A DNA stretch of 64,000 nt from JAABVD01 sp965204545 (GTDB taxonomy: Bacteria > Verrucomicrobiota > Verrucomicrobiia > Opitutales > UBA2995). The first letter of the stretch is position 1, and the number at the start of each line of letters is the position of its first letter. The notes beneath the pieces are model-generated. The model was not told the origin of the DNA and ran no database searches. It saw only the letters and a program-made list of their open reading frames with translations. The stretch is taken from contig CBDBFA010000003.1 of the NCBI GenBank assembly GCA_965204545.1, forward strand, positions 372,001 to 436,000. The letters are read 5' to 3'. Positions 14,987 to 23,701 of this stretch are shown piece after piece. The position numbers and the translations under genes were made by a program.

Positions 14987-16642
14987 ATGAAGGTTGCTGA
15001 GGCCATCGTACAGGTTCTCAAACAAGAGGGCGTTGAATACATCTTCGGCTATCCGGTAAATCCCATTATCGAGGCGGCGGCGGCGGCCGATGTCCGGCCC
15101 TTCATCGTTCGCCAGGAACGCATAGGTTTACACATGGCCGACGCGGTCAGTCGACTTACCTCGGGTGATAAGCTGGGGGTATTCGTGATGCAAAATGGGC
15201 CGGGAAGCGAAAACGCTTTCGGCGGTGTGGCACAAGCTTACAGCGAGGCGGTTCCCATTCTGGTAATGCCCGTCGGTTACCCCAGGCGCGCGGCAAATTA
15301 TTATCCGAATTTCAATTCTGCCTTAAACTACAAGCACGTGACCAAACATTCCGAGCCCCTCAATGTAGGCAAATACGTCTGTGAGGTGATGCGTCGGAGC
15401 TTTGCCACCATGCGCAACGGTCGCCCCGGTCCGGTTCTGGTAGAGATCCCGTGGGATGTAATGGGCGAGGAAATTGACGAACCGCTCGACTATATCCCCA
15501 GTCGCAGGAATCGTTATGGGCCTGATCCCGCCGCGGTGTCAGAGGTGGCAACCGAATTAGCGGCTTCCAAGAACTTGGTGATTTACGCGGGGCAGGGAGT
15601 CCACTATGCCAAGGCATGGGAGGAGTTACAAGAACTGGCTGAGCTTTTGCACGTGCCGGTGACAACCAGCATCGGGGGCAAGAGCGCATTTCCCGAAGAC
15701 CATCCCCTGTCTCTGGGCTGCGCCGGTCGGTCGTGTCCCAAACCGGTAGTTGATTTCATGCTCGGAGCCGACACCATTTTCGGAATCGGTTGCAGTTTTG
15801 CCTCCACCATTTTCGGCATTCGCCTCCCCGATGGGCCCAAACTCATCCAAACCACGCTGGACCCCTACGATATCAACAAGGATGTGCAAGTCGATCACGC
15901 ATTGGTGGGCGACGCCAAACTGACGCTTCGGGCCCTCATTGACGAATTGAGCAGACATCCCAACCATCGAGCGGAAGAGCGCAAGAATGGACTGACTGAT
16001 TCCATTCGCCGCAAACGCGAAATATTCTTGCAAGAGTGGTCCCACAAGCTCGATTGCGAGGAAGCTCCCATCAATCCGTACCGCGTCATCAAAGAGCTCA
16101 ACCAACTTGTCGATAAGGCCAATACCATCATCACTCATGATGCGGGCAGCCCACGGGATCAACTGACTCCCTTTTGGGAAAGCACGAGTCCCCTGACCTA
16201 CATCGGATGGGGAAAATCAACTCAACTCGGTTACGGGCTCGGCTTGGCCATGGGAGCCAAAATTGTGCACCCCGAGAAACTTTGCATCAACGTGTGGGGA
16301 GATGCCGCTATCGGATTTACCGGTATGGACTTTGAAACGGCGGTTCGGGAAAAGATACCCATCCTGTCGATCTTGTTGAACAATTTCTCCATGGCGGTGG
16401 AAATCCCGGTTATGCGGATCTCCCAGGAAAAATATGGCGCGACTGACATCAGTGGGAATTATGCCGAGTTGGCTAAAGCCTTGGGTGGGTATGGTGAAAG
16501 GATCACTCAACCCGGCGAAATCACGGGGGCCCTGGAACGTGGGATTGAAGCTACTAAAAAGGGTCAAGCCGCTCTCCTGGAGTTTATTACAAGTAAGGAA
16601 ATGGATATACCCTTGGCCAAAGAGTTGGCATACCGGCGCTAG
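14987..16642 (+). CDS. Thiamine-diphosphate-dependent enzyme, acetolactate synthase-like
   Basis: This 551-residue protein has the three-domain layout of the acetolactate synthase/benzoylformate decarboxylase group. The catalytic Glu is probably in the N-terminal FIVRQERIGLHMAD. The ThDP/Mg motif begins WGDAAIGFTGMDFETAV and ends LLNNFSM, the expected spacing for GDG-(about 28)-NN with Ala instead of the second Gly of GDG. The middle domain lacks an obvious FAD signature, so a true anabolic acetolactate synthase is not assured. It should decarboxylate or ligate a 2-oxoacid or acyl-CoA substrate. The start has one of the few clear ribosome-binding sites here (AGGAGG about 10 bases upstream). 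Confidence 0.85.
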   Translation: MKVAEAIVQVLKQEGVEYIFGYPVNPIIEAAAAADVRPFIVRQERIGLHMADAVSRLTSGDKLGVFVMQNGPGSENAFGGVAQAYSEAVPILVMPVGYPRRAANYYPNFNSALNYKHVTKHSEPLNVGKYVCEVMRRSFATMRNGRPGPVLVEIPWDVMGEEIDEPLDYIPSRRNRYGPDPAAVSEVATELAASKNLVIYAGQGVHYAKAWEELQELAELLHVPVTTSIGGKSAFPEDHPLSLGCAGRSCPKPVVDFMLGADTIFGIGCSFASTIFGIRLPDGPKLIQTTLDPYDINKDVQVDHALVGDAKLTLRALIDELSRHPNHRAEERKNGLTDSIRRKREIFLQEWSHKLDCEEAPINPYRVIKELNQLVDKANTIITHDAGSPRDQLTPFWESTSPLTYIGWGKSTQLGYGLGLAMGAKIVHPEKLCINVWGDAAIGFTGMDFETAVREKIPILSILLNNFSMAVEIPVMRISQEKYGATDISGNYAELAKALGGYGERITQPGEITGALERGIEATKKGQAALLEFITSKEMDIPLAKELAYRR

Positions 16643-16730
16643 CCCGCCTTTCCATCCCAAGGGTTAGGCAGGCTCCTCATTGAAAATATTCGAAGACAAG
16701 AAACGTTTCATCCCGACGTTCCGGTAGCCC

Positions 16731-17447
16731 ATGAGCGTACTTTACATCGTCCGACACGGCCAAGCTGCTTTCTTTTCCGGTGACTACGATCAGTTGTCGG
16801 AAAAGGGCTATGAACAATCCCGGCTGCTGGGAAAATATTGGCGAGAAAGCGGAGTAGCAATAAGTGAAGTCTATTCGGGATCACTCAAGCGACAGCTTCA
16901 AACGGCTCAGGCATGCGGTGAATCCTATGCCTCCGACGGTAGATTTTGGCCAGAGGTCCAAATCCTTGATGGCCTCAACGAGTATGATTCGGACGTAGTC
17001 CTGGACGAGCTGAAGCGGGAACTGATAACAAAGCATGAACACGTTCGGCTACTCTACCATGACCAGACCGCTGCCACGGAAGAAAGTGAACGCTACCGCA
17101 CCTTCCAAAAGCTACTGGAAGCAGTCATGCACTACTACATAGCGGGCGATTACGAATCGACCGGTTTCGAAACCTGGCGCGAATTCCACCATCGTGTCAC
17201 AGAAGCTTATCGAACAATTCGCAATCGCAAAGGGCATGGTCGAAGGATCGCCGTATTTACCTCGGGAGGACCGGTCGGGGTCTCCATTCAAACCTGTTTG
17301 CAAGCTCCCGAACAGCAGGCTGGGGAACTGAATTGGCGCGTTTACAATGCGTCCATAACCCGCTTCACTTTTCGGGCCGATCGCATTTCCCTCGATCAAT
17401 TCAATGCCATGCCGCACCTCCCGCTGGAGATGCAAACCTACCGGTGA
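16731..17447 (+). CDS. Histidine phosphatase family protein
   Basis: This 238-residue protein starts with the phosphoglycerate-mutase-like signature YIVRHGQA (R8, H9); the second catalytic His is not obvious, the FTSGGPVG segment standing where family members usually have a SHGG-type motif. VYSGSLKRQLQTAQA is the usual second-arginine region. Family members dephosphorylate small molecules or act as mutases. Proteins of this branch are often encoded beside ACAD10/11-type kinases and dehydrogenases, as here, which would fit removal of a phosphate in the same pathway; that is inference. It follows the ThDP enzyme by 88 bp. Confidence 0.82.
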   Translation: MSVLYIVRHGQAAFFSGDYDQLSEKGYEQSRLLGKYWRESGVAISEVYSGSLKRQLQTAQACGESYASDGRFWPEVQILDGLNEYDSDVVLDELKRELITKHEHVRLLYHDQTAATEESERYRTFQKLLEAVMHYYIAGDYESTGFETWREFHHRVTEAYRTIRNRKGHGRRIAVFTSGGPVGVSIQTCLQAPEQQAGELNWRVYNASITRFTFRADRISLDQFNAMPHLPLEMQTYR

Positions 17448-17690
17448 AGATGGCGTGGAAATTCACCTGACAACCGCATTTTATTATTTGTTTAAGGTTT
17501 GACTTTCAAGGACCTTTTTGGATTAAAACCATCTCCCCTCTACACGGTTCTTCAATGGCTGATAATGACCTGTGGTCCCATCCATGGCTCCCATTTACTC
17601 TCCTCCTCCGCAACTCTCATCCCGAGATTCGAGATTTGAGAGGTGTCGAGGTAACTCTATGACTCATCAACGGAAAACTAATTTTTGAAT

Positions 17691-19775
17691 ATGGCTGCAA
17701 TTACGAACATGGTTGACCTTGAAATACAAGACGGTGTGGCGGTGGTCCGCGTCGCCAATCCCCCGGTGAACGCTCTCAGCGAAGGCGTGCGAAACGGCCT
17801 CTACGAAGCGGTTCTGAAGGCCGATGCGGACGACGAAGCCTCTGCCATCCTCATCATCTGCGAGGGCAGGACCTACATCGCCGGGGCGGACATACGGGAA
17901 TTTGGCAAGCCGCACCGGGGCGTGCCCCTCTTCGAAGTGCAAGACGTCATCGAGGGAGCCTCCAAGCCAGTTGTTTCCACCATCCATGGAACCTGTCTCG
18001 GTGGTGGATTAGAGGTCGCCATCTGCTGCCATTACCGAGTGGGAATTCCGACGGCGCGGTTCGGATTTCCCGAGGTCAAACTGGGGATTCTGCCCGGAGC
18101 GGGGGGCACTCAGCGCCTTCCCAGAATCGTGGGGGTGGAAAAGGCTTTGGAAATGATGGTCAGTGGAAACATGGTAGATGCAAATTTTGCCCTGGAAAAC
18201 GGGCTGATCGACGCTTTGGTGGACGACCTCTACGAAGGTGGGATGGCAATGGCAAAAAAAGTGGTGGAGGAAGGTCGACCTTTGATCAAAGTAAGAGACA
18301 CCAACGATAAACTCGAAGAAGCTAAAAAGGATCCTAAGTTCTTCCACCGCTTTCGCAGGCGAGTGGCCCGCAAGACCCGGGGTTTCGACGCCCCGGAATC
18401 GATTATCCAGTGTGTCGAAGATACCCTGATAAAATCGTTTGATGACGGGATTCAAGCTGAGCGGGACCGGTTTAAGGTCCTGGTCAACGGGATAAAGTCG
18501 GAGGCCCAGCGCTACTACTTTTTTGCGGAACGCCAGGCCAGAAAGATACCTGACGTTCCCAAGGACACCGAAACAATTCCGATCGGGAAAGTCGGCATGA
18601 TCGGGGCCGGGACCATGGGCGGTGGTATCTCCATGAACTTCCTCTCCCGAGGAACGCCGGTGACGATTGTCGAAGCAAATCAGGTAGCCCTCGACCGAGG
18701 CCTCGAGGTGGTACGAAAAAACTACCTGCGCGGGGTTAAGCGCGGTCGCCTGACGGAGGCTGATGTGGAAGTGCTCATGGGACGCCTGACCCCTACTCTC
18801 TCGCTCGAAGACTTAGCCGATTGCGACCTGGTCATTGAGGCGGTGTTTGAAAACATGGATTTGAAGAAAGGTGTATTCACCAAACTCGATGCCATCGTCA
18901 AAGAGGGCGCCATACTGGCCACCAATACTTCCGGTCTCGATGTAAACGCCATAGCCGCGGTAACCAATCGTCCTGAAATGGTGTTGGGAACTCACTTTTT
19001 CAGCCCCGCCAACATAATGAAACTGCTGGAGGTGATCCGGGCGGAAAAAACTTCCAAGAAGGTCCTGGCCACGGTCATGGCCCTGGCCAAACGGCTCGGT
19101 AAAGTCCCGGTGGTATCGGGGGTTTGCCCCGGTTTTATCGGAAATAGAATCCTGCGCCAACGCGGTGTGCAGGCCCTGAAGCTGATCTTTGAAGGCTCCA
19201 TGCCTTGGGATGTGGACCGCGTCATTTTCGACTTCGGGTTTCCCATGGGACCCTTCGCCATGATTGACCTGGCTGGTGTCGACATCGGTTGGGATGCGGA
19301 AAGCTCCCAAGGAGACAAGAATATACATCACCGATTATGCGAGTTGGACCGCCGCGGGCAAAAGACTGGCAAGGGTTGGTACAACTATCACCCCGAGACG
19401 CGCTTCCGAACCACGGAGCCCATGGTGGAGAAGCTGGTCCTCGAATTTTCGGAAAAAATGGGTAAGACCCGACGGAAGATCAGCGACGAGGAGATCCTGC
19501 AACGCTGCATTTATCCCATGATCAACGAGGGCGCCAAGATCCTGGAGGAAGGTATCAGTCAAAGGCCGAGCGATATCGACGTGGTTTGGGTAAATGGTTA
19601 CGGTTGGCCCGTCTACCGGGGCGGCCCCATGTTTTACGCCGATACGGTCGGCCTCGATAAGATCCTGGCAAAACTGAAAGAATTTCAGGAGCAGCACGGT
19701 GACGATTTCTGGAAGCCTTCGCCGTTGATTGAAAAATTGGTGGCGGAGGGCAAAGGATTCAAAGACCTGAGATAG
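17691..19775 (+). CDS. FadB-like enoyl-CoA hydratase / 3-hydroxyacyl-CoA dehydrogenase
   Basis: The protein (694 residues from ATG 17691) fuses a crotonase domain (oxyanion-hole segments YIAGADIREFG and GTCLGGGLEVA, LGILPGAGGTQRLPR) to an NAD-binding 3-hydroxyacyl-CoA dehydrogenase domain (GMIGAGTMGGG near residue 302; GTHFFSPANIMKLLEV; VCPGFIGNR) and a C-terminal dehydrogenase domain duplicated as usual. It carries out steps two and three of beta-oxidation in the cytoplasm. The length matches the FadJ/FadB family. A remnant of an amidohydrolase gene starts 3 bp after its stop. Confidence 0.93.
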   Translation: MAAITNMVDLEIQDGVAVVRVANPPVNALSEGVRNGLYEAVLKADADDEASAILIICEGRTYIAGADIREFGKPHRGVPLFEVQDVIEGASKPVVSTIHGTCLGGGLEVAICCHYRVGIPTARFGFPEVKLGILPGAGGTQRLPRIVGVEKALEMMVSGNMVDANFALENGLIDALVDDLYEGGMAMAKKVVEEGRPLIKVRDTNDKLEEAKKDPKFFHRFRRRVARKTRGFDAPESIIQCVEDTLIKSFDDGIQAERDRFKVLVNGIKSEAQRYYFFAERQARKIPDVPKDTETIPIGKVGMIGAGTMGGGISMNFLSRGTPVTIVEANQVALDRGLEVVRKNYLRGVKRGRLTEADVEVLMGRLTPTLSLEDLADCDLVIEAVFENMDLKKGVFTKLDAIVKEGAILATNTSGLDVNAIAAVTNRPEMVLGTHFFSPANIMKLLEVIRAEKTSKKVLATVMALAKRLGKVPVVSGVCPGFIGNRILRQRGVQALKLIFEGSMPWDVDRVIFDFGFPMGPFAMIDLAGVDIGWDAESSQGDKNIHHRLCELDRRGQKTGKGWYNYHPETRFRTTEPMVEKLVLEFSEKMGKTRRKISDEEILQRCIYPMINEGAKILEEGISQRPSDIDVVWVNGYGWPVYRGGPMFYADTVGLDKILAKLKEFQEQHGDDFWKPSPLIEKLVAEGKGFKDLR

Positions 19776-19778
19776 GGC

Positions 19779-19895
19779 ATGGCCACTAAACCACCTGGCG
19801 AAGAATGGCTCCGGCAAGTGAGCGAGCCCATAATCGATCCGGAAAGAATCATCGTTGATCCCCATCACCCCCAACCTTGTCCTCAAGCATGTTGA
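19779..19895 (+). pseudogene. N-terminal remnant of an amidohydrolase gene
   Basis: The 38-codon frame contains WLRQVSEPIIDPERIIVDPHH, which closely resembles the start of amidohydrolase-2 family proteins (EPxxDPxxPIIDPHHHLW), including the first metal-binding His region. Immediately after the two His residues the match ends and the frame runs into the start of the acyl-CoA synthetase, whose ATG at 19889 overlaps it. The other roughly 250 codons are missing. This looks like a deletion that fused the head of one gene to the front of the next. Confidence 0.55.
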
Positions 19896-21643
19896 CCCTT
19901 GCTGACGCGTTGGCCCTGATTACAGGTCCTGAATCGCCCCTGAGGGTCTCGAAGGCCCTTATTCGCGGGATTGAATACGATGTCTTCACCCATGCCCCCA
20001 ACGATATGCGCGATTTTTTTTCCTTCTCCAACGCGCACTTCAAGGAGCGGGAATTTCTCATTTATGAGGACGAACGTTTGACCTTCGGCCAAGTGCAGCG
20101 CAGAGCTGTCGCCTTGGCCAAATCCCTGATTAAACTGGGGATTGCACCGGGTGACCGTGTTGCCATTTCCATGCGCAATTATCCGGAATATTGCGTGGCC
20201 ATCCACGCCATATTTGCCGTGGGCGCGGTAGCGGTCACTTTGAACTCCTGGTGGCAATCCGAGGAGGTCGAGTACGGCCTCATCGACAGTGGTTCCCGGT
20301 TTGCCTTTATAGACCATGAACGCTGGCCGCGATTTGTCCCCTCCCGAAACTTGTTGGAACTGGGCGTGGCCATTACCCGCCTGGAAGGTCCGCTGCCAGA
20401 CGGCGTTTTGTCCATGGCGGACCTTATGGAGCCGGATTCGGATGAAGCTTTCGCTCCGCTTGACATCGATACGGACAGCGATGCATTGATCATGTATACC
20501 TCCGGGTCGACCGCTCATCCCAAGGGCGTGGTGCTAACTCACCGGAGCATCATCAGTGCCCTTCTGAATTTTAACTGTGCCTTTTTAATGGGGCAGCTTT
20601 TTGACCCCAGGGAGGAGATTCGGCAGGAAATAGTGCAATGGCTCAAGGGAGGGGCCGCTGCCATGAACGATCCCCTCGCGGCCCGGTTGCCCAGGGAGTT
20701 AATGCTGGTCAACGTCCCCTTCTTCCACGTGTCGGGCTTGCACACCATGCTCTTCCTCAGCTATCGCGCCGGCCGCACCCTGGTCCTCATGTACAAATGG
20801 AATCCCGAGAAGGCGCTCGAACTGATCCAACGGGAGTCCCTTACCAAGATGGATGGCGTTCCCACCATGATTGGAGAAGTCCTCCATTCACCCGATTTAC
20901 CCAAGTGGGATTTGAGTAGTTTGGTCGGCATTGGAGGCGGAGGAGCAGCCCGGCCTCCCGAGCACGTAAAACTCATGCAGGAACGCATCCCACACGTTGT
21001 TCCCAGTGTGGGATACGGGATGACGGAAACCAACGCCGTCGGCACCGTGATTGGAGGCTCCGACTACCTGGCCCGTCCCACTTCGGTGGGTCGACCCATT
21101 GCCCCACTGGTCGCGATGGAGATTCGGGACCCGGCCGGCAATGTCCTCGGCCCCAATGAGGAAGGGGAAATTTGCATGAAGTCCTCCGCCTTTATGCGCT
21201 GTTACTGGAACAAGCCGGAGGAAACTTCGGAAGCCTTGAGAGACGGTTGGCTCTATTCCGGGGACCTCGGCCATTTGGACGAGGAGGGTTTTCTCTACAT
21301 CACCGGACGCGCCAAAGACATCATCATCCGGGGGGGCGAAAACATCGCTTGTGGAGAAATCGAGTACGTATTGCACGAACACCCTTCCGTCTACGAAGCG
21401 GCTGTGCACGGCGCCCCCGACGAGCGCCTCGGTGAATGCGTTTGTGCGACGGTTTACCTTCGGACCGGATGCAGCGCCACCGAAGAGGAGATTAAGGACC
21501 ACGTCAGGTCCCACTTGGCCGCCTTCAAGGTGCCCAAACACGTACACTTTGTGGAGAATCGGTTACCGCGAATTGCCTCGGGAAAATTCGACAAGCTCGC
21601 TGTGAAACAACTGACTATGGAACGGCTGGAAGCTAGTTCCTAG
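19889..21643 (+). CDS. Acyl-CoA synthetase (class I adenylate-forming enzyme)
   Basis: The protein (584 residues from ATG 19889) has all core motifs of the ANL superfamily: MYTSGSTAHPKGVVLTHRS near residue 201, GYGMTETNAVGT, LYSGDLGHLDEEGFLYITGR, KDIIIRGGENIACGEIE and the C-terminal catalytic Lys in RIASGKFDKLAVK. It activates a carboxylic acid with ATP and CoA; substrate is unknown. A roughly 30-residue insertion (GQLFDPREEIRQEIVQWLKG) before the VNVPFFHVSGLH motif is typical of one subgroup. In the context of the ACAD10/11-type kinase and dehydrogenase it could correspond to LvaE of levulinate catabolism. Confidence 0.9.
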   Translation: MLTLADALALITGPESPLRVSKALIRGIEYDVFTHAPNDMRDFFSFSNAHFKEREFLIYEDERLTFGQVQRRAVALAKSLIKLGIAPGDRVAISMRNYPEYCVAIHAIFAVGAVAVTLNSWWQSEEVEYGLIDSGSRFAFIDHERWPRFVPSRNLLELGVAITRLEGPLPDGVLSMADLMEPDSDEAFAPLDIDTDSDALIMYTSGSTAHPKGVVLTHRSIISALLNFNCAFLMGQLFDPREEIRQEIVQWLKGGAAAMNDPLAARLPRELMLVNVPFFHVSGLHTMLFLSYRAGRTLVLMYKWNPEKALELIQRESLTKMDGVPTMIGEVLHSPDLPKWDLSSLVGIGGGGAARPPEHVKLMQERIPHVVPSVGYGMTETNAVGTVIGGSDYLARPTSVGRPIAPLVAMEIRDPAGNVLGPNEEGEICMKSSAFMRCYWNKPEETSEALRDGWLYSGDLGHLDEEGFLYITGRAKDIIIRGGENIACGEIEYVLHEHPSVYEAAVHGAPDERLGECVCATVYLRTGCSATEEEIKDHVRSHLAAFKVPKHVHFVENRLPRIASGKFDKLAVKQLTMERLEASS

Positions 21644-21709
21644 ATACTGGGCGCTGGCCACTAGGAGCTAGAAACCAGCATCCAGCACCGAGTACCCAGA
21701 AACGAGAAA
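21633..21709. repeat. Family D repeat, copy upstream of dehydrogenase remnant
   Basis: CTAGTTCCTAGATACTGGGC then GAAACCAGCATCCAGCACCG and AGTACCCAGAAACGAG form a run of CCAG/CTAG words. The same words, in the same direction, recur at 22159-22208 on the other side of the dehydrogenase remnant. The stop codon of the acyl-CoA synthetase (21641-21643) falls at its left edge. Confidence 0.6.
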
Positions 21710-21718
21710 TGAGCCGCC

Positions 21719-22148
21719 GGGGAGTTGGGCCATCCGGCCGGCGTCGATGTTGTGGTCGACATGGTTCAAGGAGAACTCTTCGAAGGTGCGCTGGTTTCAT
21801 CGGTTCGGCCCCTGGGAAGGATTTGCCTGTTGGGCTTCACCGCCGGACAAAAACCGATACGGCCGGGTATGCTGCTGATCAAGGAGGTCGCGGCCATTGG
21901 CAGCTTATGGGGTCGATGGGCCAACGAAAATCCGGAAGGGCATCGGATGAATGTGAGGGATATTGTCCGCTTTATGGAGAATGGGGAGGAATTGGGAATT
22001 GGAAAGGCGCAGAGGAGCAGAGGTAGGGGCGGTAAGGCCGAGGGTTGACCGGATTTACCCCCTGGATTCTTTCATCAAGGCTTTCGAATTGTTCGAGCAG
22101 AATCGAGGGCGGGGCAATACAGTGGTCAGGATGAAGGCGAAAGACTGA
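21719..22148 (+). pseudogene. C-terminal remnant of a zinc-type (quinone oxidoreductase-like) dehydrogenase
   Basis: The frame from 21719 reads GELGHPAGVDVVVDMVQGEL, then VRPLGRICLLGFTAGQKPIR and LLIKEVAAIGSLWGRWANEN. This is the cofactor-binding half of an MDR-superfamily NADPH:quinone oxidoreductase-like protein. The first roughly 200 codons are absent. A 43-bp insertion at 21989-22031 shifts the frame; without it the sequence continues MENGE-VRPRVDRIYPLDSF and ends NTVVRMKAKD at 22146, a normal family C-terminus. The gene is therefore both truncated and frameshifted. MDR genes of this kind often accompany ACAD10/11-type clusters. Confidence 0.75.
21989..22031 (+). repeat. 43-bp insertion inside the dehydrogenase remnant, family A-like
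   Basis: The inserted bases begin GAATTGGGAATTGGAAAGGC and continue GCAGAGGAGCAGAGG. Removing exactly 43 bases joins GGGGAG to GTAAGG and restores an uninterrupted, conserved reading frame. The GAATT-GGGAATTGG words and GGCGC resemble the family A core. The exact edges are uncertain by a few bases because G-rich sequence is present on both sides. Confidence 0.7.
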
Positions 22149-22158
22149 AGAAGGAGTC

Positions 22159-22208
22159 GGGCGCTGGAAACCAGCATCCAGCATCGAGGATCGAGTATCC
22201 AGCATCAG
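22159..22208. repeat. Family D repeat, copy at the 3' end of the DUF1501 gene
   Basis: GGCGCTGGAAACCAGCATCC then AGCATCGAGGATCGAGTATC and CAGCATCAGG repeats the words found at 21650-21700 in the same orientation. The stop codon of the minus-strand DUF1501 gene (22205-22207) lies within it. Confidence 0.65.
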
Positions 22209-23701
22209 GCGAGAATTTGGTGGATGACCCGACCGGCCACGTCGGTTAAACGGTAGCGGCGGCCGTTATACTTATAAGTGAGGCGCTCGTGGTCCATGCC
22301 GAGCAGGTGGAGCACAGTGGCGTGAAGATCGTTGATATGAACGGGATCCTTCTCGGCCTTATGCCCGAGTTCATCGGTTTCCCCGTAGGATACCCCGCCC
22401 TTTACCCCACCGCCGGCCATCCAGACGGTCATGGCATGCGGATTGTGGTCTCTTCCCGGTTTCAAGGTTCCGATCTGGGCGACGGGAAGGCGCCCGAATT
22501 CTCCCCCCCAAATGACGAGGGTATCTTTGAGCAATCCTCGCTGCTCAAGATCGGTCAATAACCCCGCGATGGGTTTATCGGTTTCCCCGGCAAACTGGGT
22601 ATGGTTCCCAAGTATGTCGATGTGACCGTCCCAAGCCCGTTGGTTTTCGTTGCCACCCGAGTAAATTTGCACGAAACGGGTACCGCGTTCCAATAACCGG
22701 CGGCCCATTAAACACTGCCGGCCAAAATGGGCGCAGCGGGGGTCGTCCAGGCCGTAGAGTTCTTTGGTATTTGGAGATTCGGCCTGGATGTCGAAGGCCT
22801 TGGGGGCAGCGGTTTGCATGCGATAAGCCAGTTCGAAACTTTCGATGCGAGCGGACAGCTCCGCGTCCTTGGATCGCTGTTCCAAATCCCACCGATTGAG
22901 CTGATTGATGAGGTCAATTTGAGCGCGTTGCTGAGAGGCGGATTGTTTATCCGGTTTGCGGAGGTTGAGGACGGGGTCTCCCTTCTGCCGGAGTAAGGCG
23001 CCCTGGTAAACGGAGGGGAGAAACCCGGAACTCCAACTCGATCGGCCCCCTTTGGGCAAACCGCGGCCTCGAGGGTCCGCCATGACCACGAAAGCGGGCA
23101 AGTCCTGGCTCTCACTGCCCAATCCATAGGTAACCCATGAACCCATGCAGGGGAACCCACTACGGGGCAACCCGCTGTTCATCATCAACAGGGCCGGGGC
23201 ATGGTTGTTGGATTCGGAGTAAAGGGAGTGAATGAATGCCATTTTATCCACGTGTTCCCCCAGGTGCGGAAATATTTCCGACACCATTTTCCCCGACTGT
23301 CCACGCGGGGAAAACTTGAAAGGGGACTGCATGATAGCGCCCACTTCCTGGGAGAAAAAACCGGTAAACTTGTCAAAGCCTTCCAGTTCCTTGCCGTGGT
23401 ATTTTTCCAGGGCCGGCTTGTATTCCCAGGTATCCATGTGGCTGGGCCCGCCATTGATGAATAACCAGATGACCCGCTTGGCTCTCGGCGTAATGTGGGG
23501 GGCTTTAGGCGCCAGGGGACTGAGCCCTCGCTCACCCAGAGGCCCGGCCCGCGCCAGCAAACCTTCCCGTTGCAATAAACTGGACAAACCCAGTAACCCC
23601 AACCCCATGCCGCAGCGTTTCAGCAGCTCGCGCCGAGTCATGGACAGCGGGGCATCCCGACGTTCCGGGCCACAATGACCGTATGGATTGGGAAACCTCA
23701 C
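22205..23701 (-). CDS. DUF1501 domain-containing protein with Tat signal
   Basis: This 498-residue protein belongs to DUF1501, abundant in Planctomycetota and Verrucomicrobiota and related to the sulfatase/alkaline-phosphatase fold. The N-terminus has a twin-arginine signal (TRRELLKRCGMGLGLLGLSSL), so it should be exported folded. Family motifs seen are RVIWLFINGGPSHMDTWEYKP, FIHSLYSESNNHAPA, GFPCMGSWVTYGLGSE and WGGEFGRLP. The biochemical role is not established. It overlaps the upstream PSD1 gene by four bases, so the two are co-transcribed, and they are usually considered a functional pair. Confidence 0.92.
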   Translation of the reverse strand: MRFPNPYGHCGPERRDAPLSMTRRELLKRCGMGLGLLGLSSLLQREGLLARAGPLGERGLSPLAPKAPHITPRAKRVIWLFINGGPSHMDTWEYKPALEKYHGKELEGFDKFTGFFSQEVGAIMQSPFKFSPRGQSGKMVSEIFPHLGEHVDKMAFIHSLYSESNNHAPALLMMNSGLPRSGFPCMGSWVTYGLGSESQDLPAFVVMADPRGRGLPKGGRSSWSSGFLPSVYQGALLRQKGDPVLNLRKPDKQSASQQRAQIDLINQLNRWDLEQRSKDAELSARIESFELAYRMQTAAPKAFDIQAESPNTKELYGLDDPRCAHFGRQCLMGRRLLERGTRFVQIYSGGNENQRAWDGHIDILGNHTQFAGETDKPIAGLLTDLEQRGLLKDTLVIWGGEFGRLPVAQIGTLKPGRDHNPHAMTVWMAGGGVKGGVSYGETDELGHKAEKDPVHINDLHATVLHLLGMDHERLTYKYNGRRYRLTDVAGRVIHQILA

